From the NCBI GenBank assembly GCA_026129465.1, contig JAHCIA010000001.1:2803964-2867963 (forward strand): a stretch of DNA of 64,000 nt, read 5' to 3'. Shown here piece by piece: positions 7,220 through 16,929 of this stretch. Position 1 is the first letter of the stretch; each line of letters opens with the position of its first letter. The notes under the pieces are model-generated. The model made no database searches. It was not told the origin of the DNA and was given only the letters and a program-made list of their open reading frames with translations. This stretch comes from Flavobacteriales bacterium (lineage in GTDB: Bacteria; Bacteroidota; Bacteroidia; Flavobacteriales_F; PHOS-HE28). A program made the position numbers and the translations under genes.

Positions 7220-10063
7220 TCAGTGCGCTTCCAGCCAGTTTTTCCCCATGTTCATGTCAACAACGAGCGGCACTTCCAGCTTCAGGGCACCTTCCATCCG
7301 CTCACGAACGAGCGCTTGTACGGCGGGCGCCTCGTCGAGTTGCGTGTCCAGCACCAGTTCATCATGCACCTGGAGCAGCAGCCTGCTCTTCATGCGCTCC
7401 TTCCGCAGACCGGCGTGGATGCGCACCATGGCCAGCTTGATGATGTCGGCGGCGGTGCCCTGCATGGGGGCGTTGATGGCGATGCGTTCGGCCTGGGCGC
7501 GCACGGTCTGGTTGGCGCTGTTGATGTCCGGCAGGTAGCGGCGGCGGTCCAGCAGGGTCTTCACATAGCCATGCTTGCGGGCGAATTCGATCTGGGTGTC
7601 CATGTATTCGCGTACGCCGGGGAATTGCGCGAAGTAGTCGTCGATGATCTGTTTGGCCTCCGCGCGCGGGATGCCCAGGTTCATGCTGAGGCCGAAGGCG
7701 CCCTGCCCGTAGGCGATGCCGAAGTTGACGGCCTTGGCGCGGCCGCGCTGCTCGCGCGTCACCTGGGCGAGGTCCACGTTGAAGACCTTGGCGGCCGTGG
7801 CGGCGTGGATGTCCAAGCCTTGGCGGAAGGCCTCCTGCAGGTTGTGGTCGCCGCTCATGTGTGCGATCACGCGCAGCTCGATCTGGCTGTAGTCGGCGCT
7901 GAGCAGCAGGTGCCGGTTGTCGCGTGGCACGAAGGCCTTGCGGATGGCGCGGCCCTTCTCGGTGCGGATGGGGATGTTCTGCAGGTTGGGGTCCTCGCTG
8001 CTGAGGCGGCCCGTGGCGGCCACGGCCTGGCGGTAGTTGGTGTGCACACGCCCGGTGCGCGGATCGACCATGGTGGGCAGGGTGTCCACGTAGGTGCTCT
8101 TCAGCTTGCGCAGCATGCGGTATTCCAGGATCAGCGGCACCACGGGGTGCGCGTCCTTCAGCTCGGCGAGCACGTCCTCGCTGGTCTGGTACTGGCCGGT
8201 GCGGGTCTTCTTCGGCTTGTCGCCGCCGATCTTCAAGGTCTCGAAGAGCACGTCGCCCAGTTGCTTAGGCGAGTCGATGTTGAATTCGATGTTCCCGCAG
8301 GCTTCCTTGATGGCGCCCTGCAGTTTCAGGATGTCCCCGCCCAGTTCGCGGCCGTAGTCCCTCAAAGCCTCCACATCCAGCCGGATGCCCTCCATCTCCA
8401 TGTCTCCCAGCACGCGCACCAGGGGCATCTCCATGTCGCGGAAGAGCTGCTCCAGGCCGTCCTCCTGCAGGCGCGGCGCGAAGGCCTCGTACAGCCGCCA
8501 GGTGATGTCGGCATCCTCGGCGGCGTATTCGGCCACCTGCTCCACCGGCACCTCGCGCATGCTTTTCTGGCCTTTCCCTTTCGGGCCGATCAGCTCGGTG
8601 ATGCTCACCGGCCGGTAGCCCAGGACGGTCTCGGCCATGTAGTCCATGCCGTGCCGCAGTTCGGGCTGCAGCAGGTAGTGCGCCAGCATGGTGTCGAACA
8701 TGGGTCCTGCCAGGTGGACGTCGTAGTTCTCCAGCACGATGAGATCGTACTTGATGTTCTGCCCCACCTTTTCGATGCGGGCATCCTCCAGCACGGCTTT
8801 GAAGCGCGCCACGATGGTCTTCGCTTCCGCGCGGTCGGCGGGCACGGGCACATACCATCCAGTGTGCGCTTTCCAACTGAAGGAGAGCCCGACCAATTCC
8901 GCGTGGCGCTCGTCGATGCTGGTGGTCTCGGTGTCGAAGCAGAAGCGTTCCAGGCCGGCGAGTTCCTTCGCCAACGCGTCCTGTTCCGCGGCCGTGGCGG
9001 CGATGCGGTACTCGTGTTCCGTGGTGTGGATGGTGGCCAGCGGGGTGGTGGATGGCAGCGCGTCACCGGCGTCATCCGGATCGCCACCACTGAACATGTC
9101 GATCTGGTCCTCGTGGCGTCCCTTGGCCTTTTTCGCCGGGGCCGCGGGCGCCTGCAATTGCGCTTCCTCCCCGAGCACGGTCTTCAGCAGGTTGCGGAAT
9201 TCCAGCTCGCTGAACACCTCCAGCACCTTGTCCTTGTCGGGCGGATCGAGGGTGAGGGCGGTGTGGTCGATCTCCACCGGCGCATCGGTGATGATGGTGG
9301 CGAGCCGCTTGGAGAAGACGCCCTGCTCGGCATGTTCCTTCACCCTTTCGCCCAGCTTGCCTTTGATCTCATCCGCCCGTTCGATCACCGCCTCCAGGCT
9401 GCCGAATTCCTGCACCAGTTTCATGGCGGTCTTCTCGCCCACGCCGGGGATGCCCGGTATGTTGTCCACCGCGTCGCCCATGAGGCCGAGGATGTCGCGC
9501 ACCTGGTCGGTGTTCTCCAGGCCCCAGCGCGCGCAGATCTCCTTGGGACCGAGCACTTCGGGCGGCGCGCCCGCACGGCCGGGCTTGTACATGAGGACCT
9601 TGTCGGTGACCAGCTGCCCGAAGTCCTTGTCGGGCGTGACCATGAAGGTGGTGTAGCTGGTGGCCTCGGCCTGTTTGGCCAGGGTGCCGATCACGTCGTC
9701 GGCCTCGTAGCCGTCGCTTTCAAGGATGGGGATGTTGAAGGCCTCGATGATGCGGCGGATGTAGGGGATGTTGCTGCGGATGTCATCGGGCATCTCCTGC
9801 CGGTTGGCCTTGTACTCGGTGTGTTCGATGTGGCGGTCGGTGGGCGCGGCGGTATCGAAGACCACGGCGATGTGGGTGGGCTTCTCGCGCTTGATCAGAT
9901 CGAGCAGGGTGAGCGTGAAACCGAAGGCCGCGCTGGTGTTGAGGCGCTGGCTGTTGATGCGCGGCGCCTTGATGAAACTGAAGTAGGCGCGGTAGATCAG
10001 CGCGTAGGCGTCGAGGAGGAAGAGGCGTTTGTCCTCGGCGGCGGTGGGAACTTGTTGGGACAT
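7220..10063 (-). CDS. polA: DNA polymerase I
   Basis: 947 residues, normal length for a three-domain Pol I. An N-terminal 5'-3' exonuclease domain covers about residues 12-300 (LLDAYALIYRAYF, DGYEADDVIGTL, GDAVDNIPGIPGVGEKTA). A proofreading domain at about 330-540 retains acidic residues (FCFDTETTSID, NIKYDLIVL). The polymerase domain has LLSADYSQIELRVIAHMSGD and LLQVHDELVLD, the two catalytic carboxylate motifs. It fills gaps in repair and removes Okazaki primers. The reverse strand upstream reads TAACTTGG near 10075, a weak -7-like box. Its codon bias creates a 1315-codon antisense open frame that I regard as spurious. Confidence 0.97.
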   Translation of the reverse strand: MSQQVPTAAEDKRLFLLDAYALIYRAYFSFIKAPRINSQRLNTSAAFGFTLTLLDLIKREKPTHIAVVFDTAAPTDRHIEHTEYKANRQEMPDDIRSNIPYIRRIIEAFNIPILESDGYEADDVIGTLAKQAEATSYTTFMVTPDKDFGQLVTDKVLMYKPGRAGAPPEVLGPKEICARWGLENTDQVRDILGLMGDAVDNIPGIPGVGEKTAMKLVQEFGSLEAVIERADEIKGKLGERVKEHAEQGVFSKRLATIITDAPVEIDHTALTLDPPDKDKVLEVFSELEFRNLLKTVLGEEAQLQAPAAPAKKAKGRHEDQIDMFSGGDPDDAGDALPSTTPLATIHTTEHEYRIAATAAEQDALAKELAGLERFCFDTETTSIDERHAELVGLSFSWKAHTGWYVPVPADRAEAKTIVARFKAVLEDARIEKVGQNIKYDLIVLENYDVHLAGPMFDTMLAHYLLQPELRHGMDYMAETVLGYRPVSITELIGPKGKGQKSMREVPVEQVAEYAAEDADITWRLYEAFAPRLQEDGLEQLFRDMEMPLVRVLGDMEMEGIRLDVEALRDYGRELGGDILKLQGAIKEACGNIEFNIDSPKQLGDVLFETLKIGGDKPKKTRTGQYQTSEDVLAELKDAHPVVPLILEYRMLRKLKSTYVDTLPTMVDPRTGRVHTNYRQAVAATGRLSSEDPNLQNIPIRTEKGRAIRKAFVPRDNRHLLLSADYSQIELRVIAHMSGDHNLQEAFRQGLDIHAATAAKVFNVDLAQVTREQRGRAKAVNFGIAYGQGAFGLSMNLGIPRAEAKQIIDDYFAQFPGVREYMDTQIEFARKHGYVKTLLDRRRYLPDINSANQTVRAQAERIAINAPMQGTAADIIKLAMVRIHAGLRKERMKSRLLLQVHDELVLDTQLDEAPAVQALVRERMEGALKLEVPLVVDMNMGKNWLEAH

Positions 10064-10117
10064 GCGGCCGCCAAGTTAGGCGCGGGATGGCGCGGCTTCG
10101 CTGGCGCTTTGGTGAGG

Positions 10118-10256
10118 AGCCGCAGATGTCGCAGATGACGCAGATGATCGCGCCCCAGGAACTGGTCCGGATGGAAGCGATCGTGTACTTCCTGTCGCTA
10201 TGCCAGTGCGCAGCTGAAGCCAGCCGCTATCTGCGCTATCTGCGACATCTGCGGCT
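10118..10256. repeat. Inverted CTGCG-core repeat array
   Basis: The left arm 10118-10145 and right arm 10229-10256 are 28-base inverted repeats with two mismatches. Each arm is itself a three-unit array with 9-base period (CGCAGATGT, CGCAGATGA, CGCAGATGA on the left). The 83-base spacer has no gene. The element fills the gap between polA and the M28 peptidase. It shares its CTGCG core with the element at 49179-49267. Confidence 0.85.
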
Positions 10257-10285
10257 GAATTGATCCGCGGAGTCATCCTCGCCAC

Positions 10286-11293
10286 TCAACGCTCCTGCCA
10301 CACCACCTCCAGCACGGTATGTCCCACGGCGTTCAGCGTCTCCCGGTCGATGATGTCCATGTTGTCATCGTGCGTATGCCAGTAGGGGCCGAAGGCGCGC
10401 GTGTCGGGATCGTACTGGATGATATCGATGCTGGGGATGCGCAGCTGCTTGTTGATGGGCACATGGTCGTCCGTGCCCACGAAGTATTTGGTCTCGTTGA
10501 TGAAACGGTCGCGGTAGCCGAGCGCGTGCGCGGTCTTCCACACCTTGTGTACGATGGCCGGCGCGTACTGCATGCTCAGCGCTTCGCGGTAGAAGAGCGC
10601 GTCGCGGGCGCCCACCATGTCCAGCAGGATGCCGAAGCGCGCGGTGTAGCCCGGCACGTGCGGGTTCTTGGCGAAGTATTGCGCGCCCAGCGCCCAGGTG
10701 TCCGCGCTGCCGTTGTCCATGCCCATCGATCCACTGGGCTGGCCGTGGTCCTCCACGTCGGTGAAGAGGATGTCCACGCCGGGGCCGTGCTCCTTGCCGG
10801 CCAGGTGGCGCGCGATCTCCAGCAGCACGGCCACGCCGCTGGCGCCGTCGTTGGCCCCGTCGATGGGCTCGTTCTTGCGCTCGGTGTCCTTGTCGGCGAA
10901 GGGCCGCGTGTCATAGTGCGCGAAGAGCAGGATGCGGTCCTTGGCTTCGGGGTTGAAACGGCCGATGATGTTGCGCAGGGGCAGCTTCTGGCCGGTGTAG
11001 ACGGTGACCGAACCGGTCTGCTCGGTCACCTCGGCGCCGTAGCCGCGCAGCTTGGCGATCATCCAATCGCCGCAGGCCCGGTGCGCGGCGGTGCCCGGCA
11101 CGCGCGGACCGAAGTCCACCTGCTTCCGCACTAAGGCGTAAGCGCTGTCCGCGTTGAAATGCGGTGTGGGCGGCAGGGCGGGCAATGCCGGTTTGGGCGG
11201 TGCATCGGGCACTTGCGTATCCGTGCCGCAGGCCGATAGCAGCAGCATGGCGGCGATGCCGGCCCGGGTGGTGCGTATCAGGCGCGTTCCCAT
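10286..11293 (-). CDS. M28-family metallopeptidase / glutaminyl cyclase-like lipoprotein
   Basis: 335 residues. The signal IAAMLLLSACGTD gives a lipoprotein. The M28 fold is shown by LLFAHYDTRPFADKD (metal-binding His/Asp), GANDGASGVAVLLEIARHL (bridging Asp region) and DILFTDVEDHGQPSG. A late GTDDHVPINK supplies the last histidine. Family members are zinc aminopeptidases or glutaminyl-peptide cyclotransferases; the D-V-E-D arrangement and single-domain size fit the cyclotransferase-like branch common in Bacteroidota. The start overlaps the end of cysS by 16 bases, so the two are probably co-transcribed. Confidence 0.85.
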   Translation of the reverse strand: MGTRLIRTTRAGIAAMLLLSACGTDTQVPDAPPKPALPALPPTPHFNADSAYALVRKQVDFGPRVPGTAAHRACGDWMIAKLRGYGAEVTEQTGSVTVYTGQKLPLRNIIGRFNPEAKDRILLFAHYDTRPFADKDTERKNEPIDGANDGASGVAVLLEIARHLAGKEHGPGVDILFTDVEDHGQPSGSMGMDNGSADTWALGAQYFAKNPHVPGYTARFGILLDMVGARDALFYREALSMQYAPAIVHKVWKTAHALGYRDRFINETKYFVGTDDHVPINKQLRIPSIDIIQYDPDTRAFGPYWHTHDDNMDIIDRETLNAVGHTVLEVVWQER

Positions 11294-12759
11294 GTGGTGC
11301 CTTCCTTGGTGTCCACCAGGCGGATGCCCAGTGCGGCGAGCTGGTCGCGAATGCGGTCGCCCGTGGCGAAATCCTTGCGGGCCTTGGCCTCGGCGCGCTG
11401 CTGGATGAAGATCCGCACGAGGCCGTCCAGCGCTTGGTCGTCGTCCGCACGTGCTTCTTCGTGCAGCAGGCCCAGCACATCGTGGACCATCGTCTTGAAC
11501 AAGCTGCGCAACCGTTCGATCGCGGAGGCCGTGAGCGCCATCTTGCCGTCGCGCACCGAGTTGATGATGCGCACGCCCTCGAACAGTTCGGCGATCATCA
11601 CCGGCGTGTTCAGGTCGTCGTTCATGGCCTGGTGGCAGCGCTGTTCCAGGGCGGCGATGTCGGCCTGGTCGCTGTCACCGGGCTTCAACCTGTGCAGCGC
11701 TTCCACCGCGGCCATCAAACGCTCCAGACCTTTCTCCGCGGCCTGCAATGCGGCGTTGCTGAAGTCCAGCGTGCCGGCGTAGTGGCTTTGCAGCATGAAG
11801 AAGCGCACCGTCATGGCGCTGTAGCCGCGTTCCAGGAGCTTGTGGTTCCCGGTGATCAACTCTTCGGGCGTGAAGCCGTTGCCCTCGCTCTTGGCCATCT
11901 TCCGGCCGTTCACGGTGAGCATGTTGCCGTGCATCCAGTAGCGCACGGGGGCCTGCCCATCGGCGGCCACGCTCTGCGCGATCTCGCATTCGTGGTGCGG
12001 GAACTTCAGGTCCATGCCGCCGCCGTGGATGTCGAAGGTGCGGCCCAGGTACTTGGTGCTCATGGCGCTGCACTCCAGGTGCCAGCCGGGGAAGCCCTCG
12101 CCCCAGGGGCTGGGCCATTTCATCAGGTGCGCGGGATCGGCCTTCTTCCACAGGGCGAAGTCGAGCGGGCTGCGCTTCTCGTCCATGCCTTCGGTGTCGC
12201 GCGTGTTGGCGATCAGCTCGTCGATCCTGCGGCCGCTGAGTTCCCCATAGGGATGCTTCTCGGCGAAGCGCGGCACATCGAAGTACACGCTGCCGTTCAC
12301 CTCATAGCCGTAGCCGCTGCCGAGGATGCGCTTCACCATCTCGATCTGCTCGATCAAGTGGCCGGTGGCGGTGGGTTCGATGCTGGGCGGCAGGATGTTG
12401 AAGAGCCGCATCACATCGTGGAAGCCGTTGGTGTACTTCTGCACGATCTCCATCGGCTCCAGCCTTTCCAGCCGCGCGCGCCTGGCGATCTTGTCCTCCC
12501 CGTGGTCCACATCGTCCACCAGATGCCCCACATCGGTGATGTTGCGCACGTAGCGCACCTTGTAGCCGATGTGCGAGAGCCAGCGGTAGAGCACGTCGAA
12601 GGTGAGGAAGCTGCGCACATTGCCCAGGTGCACATCGCTGTAAACGGTGGGGCCGCAGACGTAAAGGCCCACATGGGGCGGGTCCAGCGGCTTGAATTCC
12701 TCCTTCTTCCGCGTGAGGGTGTTGGTCAGGTGGAAGGGACCTGGGCGGGTGTCGGACAT
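11278..12759 (-). CDS. cysS: Cysteinyl-tRNA synthetase
   Basis: 493 residues from ATG 12759 ([20 protein letters not shown]); the open frame extends further but without homology. Class I hallmarks are [20 protein letters not shown] (HIGH-type motif and first zinc cysteine), [15 protein letters not shown] with the [15 protein letters not shown] zinc site, and KMAKSEGN (KMSKS motif). It charges tRNA-Cys. A TACCTTCG promoter box lies about 30 bases upstream on the same strand (12790-12797). Confidence 0.97.
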   Translation of the reverse strand: MSDTRPGPFHLTNTLTRKKEEFKPLDPPHVGLYVCGPTVYSDVHLGNVRSFLTFDVLYRWLSHIGYKVRYVRNITDVGHLVDDVDHGEDKIARRARLERLEPMEIVQKYTNGFHDVMRLFNILPPSIEPTATGHLIEQIEMVKRILGSGYGYEVNGSVYFDVPRFAEKHPYGELSGRRIDELIANTRDTEGMDEKRSPLDFALWKKADPAHLMKWPSPWGEGFPGWHLECSAMSTKYLGRTFDIHGGGMDLKFPHHECEIAQSVAADGQAPVRYWMHGNMLTVNGRKMAKSEGNGFTPEELITGNHKLLERGYSAMTVRFFMLQSHYAGTLDFSNAALQAAEKGLERLMAAVEALHRLKPGDSDQADIAALEQRCHQAMNDDLNTPVMIAELFEGVRIINSVRDGKMALTASAIERLRSLFKTMVHDVLGLLHEEARADDDQALDGLVRIFIQQRAEAKARKDFATGDRIRDQLAALGIRLVDTKEGTTWERA

Positions 12760-12789
12760 GGTGGTTCGGCGTGCCCGGCAAGGGCAGCG

Positions 12790-12797
12790 CGAAGGTA
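12790..12797 (-). promoter_or_regulatory. -7 box of cysS (TACCTTCG)
   Basis: The reverse strand reads TACCTTCG, one base from the Bacteroidota consensus TAnnTTTG, 30 bases before the cysS ATG. Confidence 0.5.
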
Positions 12798-12863
12798 GTG
12801 GAGGGTTCCGCGTGGGGATCCGGTCATCAAGGCCTGCCCCTGGCCGGGGCATCGGTCCGCCGG

Positions 12864-13808
12864 CTACTTCATCCGCTTCAGGTAGCGGTAGAGTTCGTTG
12901 TCGGTGCTGAGGATCACGTGGCTTTCGCCGTCGAGTGAATTCTCCAACACCTCCAGGCTCTTCAGGAAGGTGTACAGTTCGCGGCTGGCCGGGTTGCGGT
13001 CGAAGGCCCTGGCGTAGATGGCCGTGGCGCTGCTGTCCGCCCGGCCCCGGATGCGCTGCGCTTCCATGATGGCCTCGGATTGGATGCGGGCCAGGTCGCG
13101 TTCCTTGTCGCCCTCGATCTTGCGCGCCTCGCCCTGCCCTTCGCTGCGGAAGCGGTCGGCGATGCGGTTGCGCTCGCTCACCATGCGTTCGTACACCCGG
13201 TCGCGCACTTCGGGGGCGTAGTTCAGGCGTTTGAAGCGGAAATCGAGGATGCGGATGCCCAGGTCGCTCGTGCGCTCGTTGGCCCTGCTCAACACCTGGG
13301 CCTCGATCTTGCTGCGTCCGATGCGGATGGGGTTGAGCACTTCGGCCTCCTCCATGTATTCCTCGGTCACTTCGGGTTCGCGGTTGGTGCTGCGCACCAC
13401 CTCCACCAGGTCGTGCGCGGCCACCGCGTTGCGCACTTCGCCGTCGAGGATGTCGTCCAAACGGCTCTGCCCGCCGCGCTCATCGTTCAGGCGGATGAAG
13501 AATTGCAGCGGATCGGTGATCTCCCAGCGCGCGTAGGTGTCCACCAGGATGAAGGTCTTGTCCTTGGTGGGCACCTGGTTCACGTCACCGTCCCACTCGA
13601 GGAAACGCTTGTCGAAGAACTGCACCTTCTGGATGAAGGGCACCTTGAAGTTCATGCCCGGCTCGGTGCGGGGCTGTCCCACGGGTTTGCCGAACTGGGT
13701 GACGATGGCCTGCTGGGTCTCATCCAGGATGAAGACGCCGCTCCAGGACACGGCCACCACCGCCACGGCCAGCACGATGAGGAGGATGTTGCGCACGCCC
13801 ATGGTCAT
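12864..13808 (-). CDS. hflC: HflC, membrane protease modulator (SPFH family)
   Basis: 314 residues (312 from the second ATG at 13802). One N-terminal membrane anchor (ILLIVLAVAVVAVSWSGVFI) is followed by a band-7/SPFH domain with FILDETQQAIVTQFGKPVG and EPGMNFKVPFIQKV. A charged coiled-coil region follows (RIADRFRSEGQGEARKIEGD) before LYTFLKSLEVLEN near the end. HflC partners HflK to form a large cage around FtsH. Its start overlaps the hflK stop (ATGA), showing a coupled hflK-hflC operon. Confidence 0.93.
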   Translation of the reverse strand: MTMGVRNILLIVLAVAVVAVSWSGVFILDETQQAIVTQFGKPVGQPRTEPGMNFKVPFIQKVQFFDKRFLEWDGDVNQVPTKDKTFILVDTYARWEITDPLQFFIRLNDERGGQSRLDDILDGEVRNAVAAHDLVEVVRSTNREPEVTEEYMEEAEVLNPIRIGRSKIEAQVLSRANERTSDLGIRILDFRFKRLNYAPEVRDRVYERMVSERNRIADRFRSEGQGEARKIEGDKERDLARIQSEAIMEAQRIRGRADSSATAIYARAFDRNPASRELYTFLKSLEVLENSLDGESHVILSTDNELYRYLKRMK

Positions 13809-14779
13809 TTGCTTTTCTGCAGCCCCTCGATGTTCAGCAGTGGCAGCACGTTGTTGCTCTTCTCGTCCACGATGATCTTGCGCCCCACCTTCGGCAGGAT
13901 GCGGTCCAGCGTTTCGAGGTAGAGGCGGCGGCGTGTCACGTCGGGCGATTTGACGAACTCGATGTAGACGGCGTTGAAGCGGTCGGCCTCACCGGTGGCA
14001 TAGTTCACGCGGTTCAGGGCGTAGGCCTCGGCGAGCTGGATGGTCTCGGCGGCCTCGCCGCGCGCGCGGGGGATCACCCGGTTGTACTCGCTCTCGGCCT
14101 GGTTGATCAGCGTGCTGCGTTCCTGCTCGGCCTGGTTCACGGCGTTGAAGGAGGGCTTCACCTTGTCGGGCGGATTCACATCCTGGAGCACCACCTGGTC
14201 CACGCGGATGCCGTTCTGGTATTCGTCGCACATCTGCTGCAACAGCACCTCCACGCGGCTGGCGGCTTCCTGGCGTCCCACGGTGATCACCTCGTTCACG
14301 GTGCGATCACCGACGACCTTGCGCATGCTGGCCTCGCACATGTCGCGGAAGGTCTTCTCCGCGTTGCGCACTTTGAAGAGGTACTGATAGCTGTCCACGA
14401 TGCGGTACTGCACCACCCACTCCACATCGGCCAGGTTCAGGTCGCCGGTGAGCATGCTGCTCTCGTCGGAGTAGGCTTCCCTGCCGTATTCGGTGCGCAC
14501 GCCGGCATCGCGGGTCCGGAAACCGAACTCATGTTTCAACTGGCGCTGCACCGGTGTCTTGTAGATGGTCTCCATCCAGAAGGGCAGGATGAAGTTGAGA
14601 CCGGGCCGCAGGGTGCGATCGTACTTGCCCAGGTAGAGCACCACGCCCTCCTCCTCGGGACCGATGGTCTTGATGGAGGTGAGTGCGGCCAGCACGGCCA
14701 GCGCGATGAGCACCGCGCGGCGCAGGTTGCCGGTGATCTTGTCGATCAACAACCGGATGCGTTCCTCGAGTTCTTCCAT
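13805..14779 (-). CDS. hflK: HflK, membrane protease modulator (SPFH family)
   Basis: 324 residues. A short acidic N-terminus, one transmembrane segment (AVLIALAVLAALTSIKTIG) and an SPFH domain starting EEEGVVLYLGKYDRTLRPGLN. The helical region includes NAVNQAEQERSTLINQAESE and RVIPRARGEAAETIQLAEAY, typical of HflK. It lacks the long Gly-rich N-terminus of the E. coli protein, as usual in Bacteroidota. First gene of the hflK-hflC operon, with a TACCTTGG box upstream at 14867-14874. Confidence 0.93.
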   Translation of the reverse strand: MEELEERIRLLIDKITGNLRRAVLIALAVLAALTSIKTIGPEEEGVVLYLGKYDRTLRPGLNFILPFWMETIYKTPVQRQLKHEFGFRTRDAGVRTEYGREAYSDESSMLTGDLNLADVEWVVQYRIVDSYQYLFKVRNAEKTFRDMCEASMRKVVGDRTVNEVITVGRQEAASRVEVLLQQMCDEYQNGIRVDQVVLQDVNPPDKVKPSFNAVNQAEQERSTLINQAESEYNRVIPRARGEAAETIQLAEAYALNRVNYATGEADRFNAVYIEFVKSPDVTRRRLYLETLDRILPKVGRKIIVDEKSNNVLPLLNIEGLQKSK

Positions 14780-14866
14780 GGTGCCCTATGATCGCGGCCC
14801 GCACGCTTCAAGCCGCGGACCGATGCGTGGTGGAACGATGCGCTGGCGCATGTTCCGTCATCGGGG

Positions 14867-14874
14867 CCAAGGTA
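14867..14874 (-). promoter_or_regulatory. -7-like box upstream of hflK (TACCTTGG)
   Basis: TACCTTGG on the reverse strand, 88 bases before the hflK start and just after the end of the MORN-repeat gene. One mismatch to TAnnTTTG. Confidence 0.4.
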
Positions 14875-14899
14875 GTGTTTGCTCCACGGAGGCCCCGGA

Positions 14900-15784
14900 T
14901 CACTGCCGGTCCTCGGTGGTGATCGGCGCATCGCCCGCATAGCGGCCACCCTTGTACACCTGGATGCGCTGGAGCAGTCCGTCGGTGTCGTAGGTGTAAC
15001 GCTTGCCGTCCCACAGGCGGCCGTTCTTGAACTCGCCCTGCTGGGAGATCCGCAGCTGCCTGTCGTAGAGCGTGTTCCAGCCGTTCTCGCGGAAGGGCAC
15101 CGCATTGGGCTTCTCTTCCCTGGTCACCGCCGGCGCGGAGGGTGCCGATGCGTCGGGCTTCACGTCCTCGGCTTTCGGCACGCTGCGGATGTACCGGCTG
15201 TTCGCCTCGTTGATCACGCCGCCGTTGAACTCGGCCACCTGCAGCAGCTGGCCGTCGGGGGTGTAGCGCTTCAGGGTGCCTTCCTCGCGCCCTTCCTTGA
15301 TGTTCACCGTCACGGCCAGTTGGCCGTTCTCATGGTAGTACTTCTGCTCTCCGTCCCGCTGGCCATGATCGTTGAAGACGAAGTCCTGCGCCAGCTTGCC
15401 GTTGGGATGCCAGCGCTGGAAACGGCCGGTGTTGCGGTCCAGGTCCCAACGGCCGCTTTCCTCCACCTTGCCATTGGGGTAGTACACGGCGTACGCGCCG
15501 CGCGGGCGTCCCAGGTGGTATTCGATCTCGCTCATCGGATTGCCGTTGGGCCAGAAGCGACGCCAGGTGCCCGTGCGTTTGCCGTTGTTGTATCGGCCTT
15601 CCTCCACCAGGGCGCCATCGGGGTAGCCGGTCTTGTCGGTCTCTGGCGCCACCACGCGCCACCAGCCTTGTTTGCGGCCCAGCTCGTCCACCCGGTTCAG
15701 GGTGTCGGTCGGGGCGATGGCCTGGGCGTAAGAGGCGGCGATTGTCAGCAGCAACAGGCAGGTCAGGGTCCAGCGGCTTGTCAT
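14900..15784 (-). CDS. Exported MORN / YwqK-type repeat protein
   Basis: 294 residues with a signal peptide (LTCLLLLTIAASYAQA). At least six repeats of the toxin-antitoxin YwqK / MORN-2 type can be read: LVEEGRYNNGKRTGTWRRFW, YPNGKVEESGRWDLD, WHPNGKLAQDFVFN, YHENGQLAVTVNIKEG, YTPDGQLLQVAEFNGG. A proline/alanine linker and one more repeat (QGEFKNGRLWDGKRYTYDT) follow. Such proteins are frequent exported scaffolds in Bacteroidota; the antitoxin name is historical. The exact role is unknown. Confidence 0.82.
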   Translation of the reverse strand: MTSRWTLTCLLLLTIAASYAQAIAPTDTLNRVDELGRKQGWWRVVAPETDKTGYPDGALVEEGRYNNGKRTGTWRRFWPNGNPMSEIEYHLGRPRGAYAVYYPNGKVEESGRWDLDRNTGRFQRWHPNGKLAQDFVFNDHGQRDGEQKYYHENGQLAVTVNIKEGREEGTLKRYTPDGQLLQVAEFNGGVINEANSRYIRSVPKAEDVKPDASAPSAPAVTREEKPNAVPFRENGWNTLYDRQLRISQQGEFKNGRLWDGKRYTYDTDGLLQRIQVYKGGRYAGDAPITTEDRQ

Positions 15785-15867
15785 CGGTCAGGGTTCGCGT
15801 CACGCGAAACGGTCCCGCAGGGTTTAAGGTTGCATGTTGCGGGATTGGAAATCGGCCAGCACGCCTC

Positions 15868-15893
15868 CAACATTCGACCTCCAACTTTTCAAC
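15868..15893. repeat. CAAC heptad array at the tdh end
   Basis: On the plus strand CAA/CGA cores recur at 15868, 15875, 15882 and 15890, spaced 7, 7 and 8 bases. The array touches the stop codon of the minus-strand tdh gene and lies in the gap before the MORN-repeat gene. Confidence 0.55.
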
Positions 15894-16839
15894 TGCCCAG
15901 GTCCCGCTTCAGATTCACGACCATGTCATTCACCATGTCGGCCAGTCCGTAAGCCGGTTTCCAGCCCCAATCGGCATGGGCGGCACTGTCGTCGATGCTG
16001 CGCGGCCAGCTGTCGGCGATGGCCTGGCGGTGGTCGGGGGCGAAGTCGATGACGAAGCCGGGGATGTGACGGCGCACCTCGGAGGCGATCTCTTCCGGGT
16101 TGAAGCTGAAGCCGGCCAGGTTGTAGCTGGTGCGTTCCTTGATCCGATCGGCAGGGGCTTCCATGATTTCGATGGTGGCCCGGATGGCATCGGGCATGTA
16201 CATCATGGGCAGGGTGCTCTTCGGCCCCAGGAAGCTCGTGTACCGGCCGTGCTTGATCGCCTCGTGGAAGATGTGCACGGCGTAGTCGGTGGTGCCTCCG
16301 CCGGGCGCGCTTTTCCAACCGATCAAGCCCGGGTAGCGGATGCTGCGCACATCCACGCCATAGCGTTTGTGGTAGTACTGGCACCAGCCTTCGCCCGCCA
16401 GTTTGCTGATGCCATAGACCGTGGTCGGCTCCGCGATGGTGTGTTGCGGCGTGCCGTCCTTGGGCGTGGTGGGGCCGAAGACCGCGATGCTGCTGGGCCA
16501 GTAGACCTTGTTCAGCCTGCCTTCGCGCGCCAGCTCCAGCACGATGAAGAGGCTCTCCATGTTCAATTTCCACGCGAAGGCGGGATCCTTCTCGGCCGTG
16601 GCGCTCAGCAAGGCGGCCAGCAGGTACACCTCGGTGATGCCATGTTTCTCGATGATGCGCTCGATGCCCCGTCGGTCCATGGCGTCCACCATCACAAAGG
16701 GGCCATCCTGCTTCGCTTGAGGCTCCTTGATGTCGGAAGCCACCACATTGTCGTTACCGAAGCGGGCCCGGAGGCCTTCGACCAACTCGGTGCCGATCTG
16801 GCCGCTGGAGCCGATGACGAGGATGCGTTTGTCGGGCAT
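15889..16839 (-). CDS. tdh: L-threonine 3-dehydrogenase, SDR/epimerase type
   Basis: 316 residues from ATG 16839 (MPDKRILVIGSSGQIGTEL); a TTG 24 bases upstream is less likely. The Rossmann motif GSSGQIG and the catalytic YGISK (Tyr-x3-Lys) identify an extended SDR. YWPSSIAVFGPTTPKDGTPQ and IRYPGLIGWKSAPGGGTTDYA are, to my knowledge, diagnostic of the NAD-dependent threonine dehydrogenases of Bacteroidota and animals, which make 2-amino-3-ketobutyrate. It is divergent from trhO, with 90 bases between the starts. Confidence 0.88.
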   Translation of the reverse strand: MPDKRILVIGSSGQIGTELVEGLRARFGNDNVVASDIKEPQAKQDGPFVMVDAMDRRGIERIIEKHGITEVYLLAALLSATAEKDPAFAWKLNMESLFIVLELAREGRLNKVYWPSSIAVFGPTTPKDGTPQHTIAEPTTVYGISKLAGEGWCQYYHKRYGVDVRSIRYPGLIGWKSAPGGGTTDYAVHIFHEAIKHGRYTSFLGPKSTLPMMYMPDAIRATIEIMEAPADRIKERTSYNLAGFSFNPEEIASEVRRHIPGFVIDFAPDHRQAIADSWPRSIDDSAAHADWGWKPAYGLADMVNDMVVNLKRDLGS

Positions 16840-16915
16840 GCGCAAGCTTTGCTGAGGCGCCAAATGTAGCGCCCACCCATGGCCCCGGATGCCCCTGAGG
16901 CCGTGGCCCTTCGGC

Positions 16916-16923
16916 TATCTTTG
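16916..16923 (+). promoter_or_regulatory. -7 box of trhO (TATCTTTG)
   Basis: An exact match to TAnnTTTG ending 6 bases before the trhO ATG (16930). The transcript would be nearly leaderless. Confidence 0.6.
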
Positions 16924-16929
16924 TCCGGC

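Noticed and set aside
6191-10138. A 1315-codon open frame antisense to polA
   Set aside because: polA on the other strand has all motifs. The antisense frame is low-complexity (Val, Gly, His, Ala, Leu) and is explained by GC-rich third-position bias.
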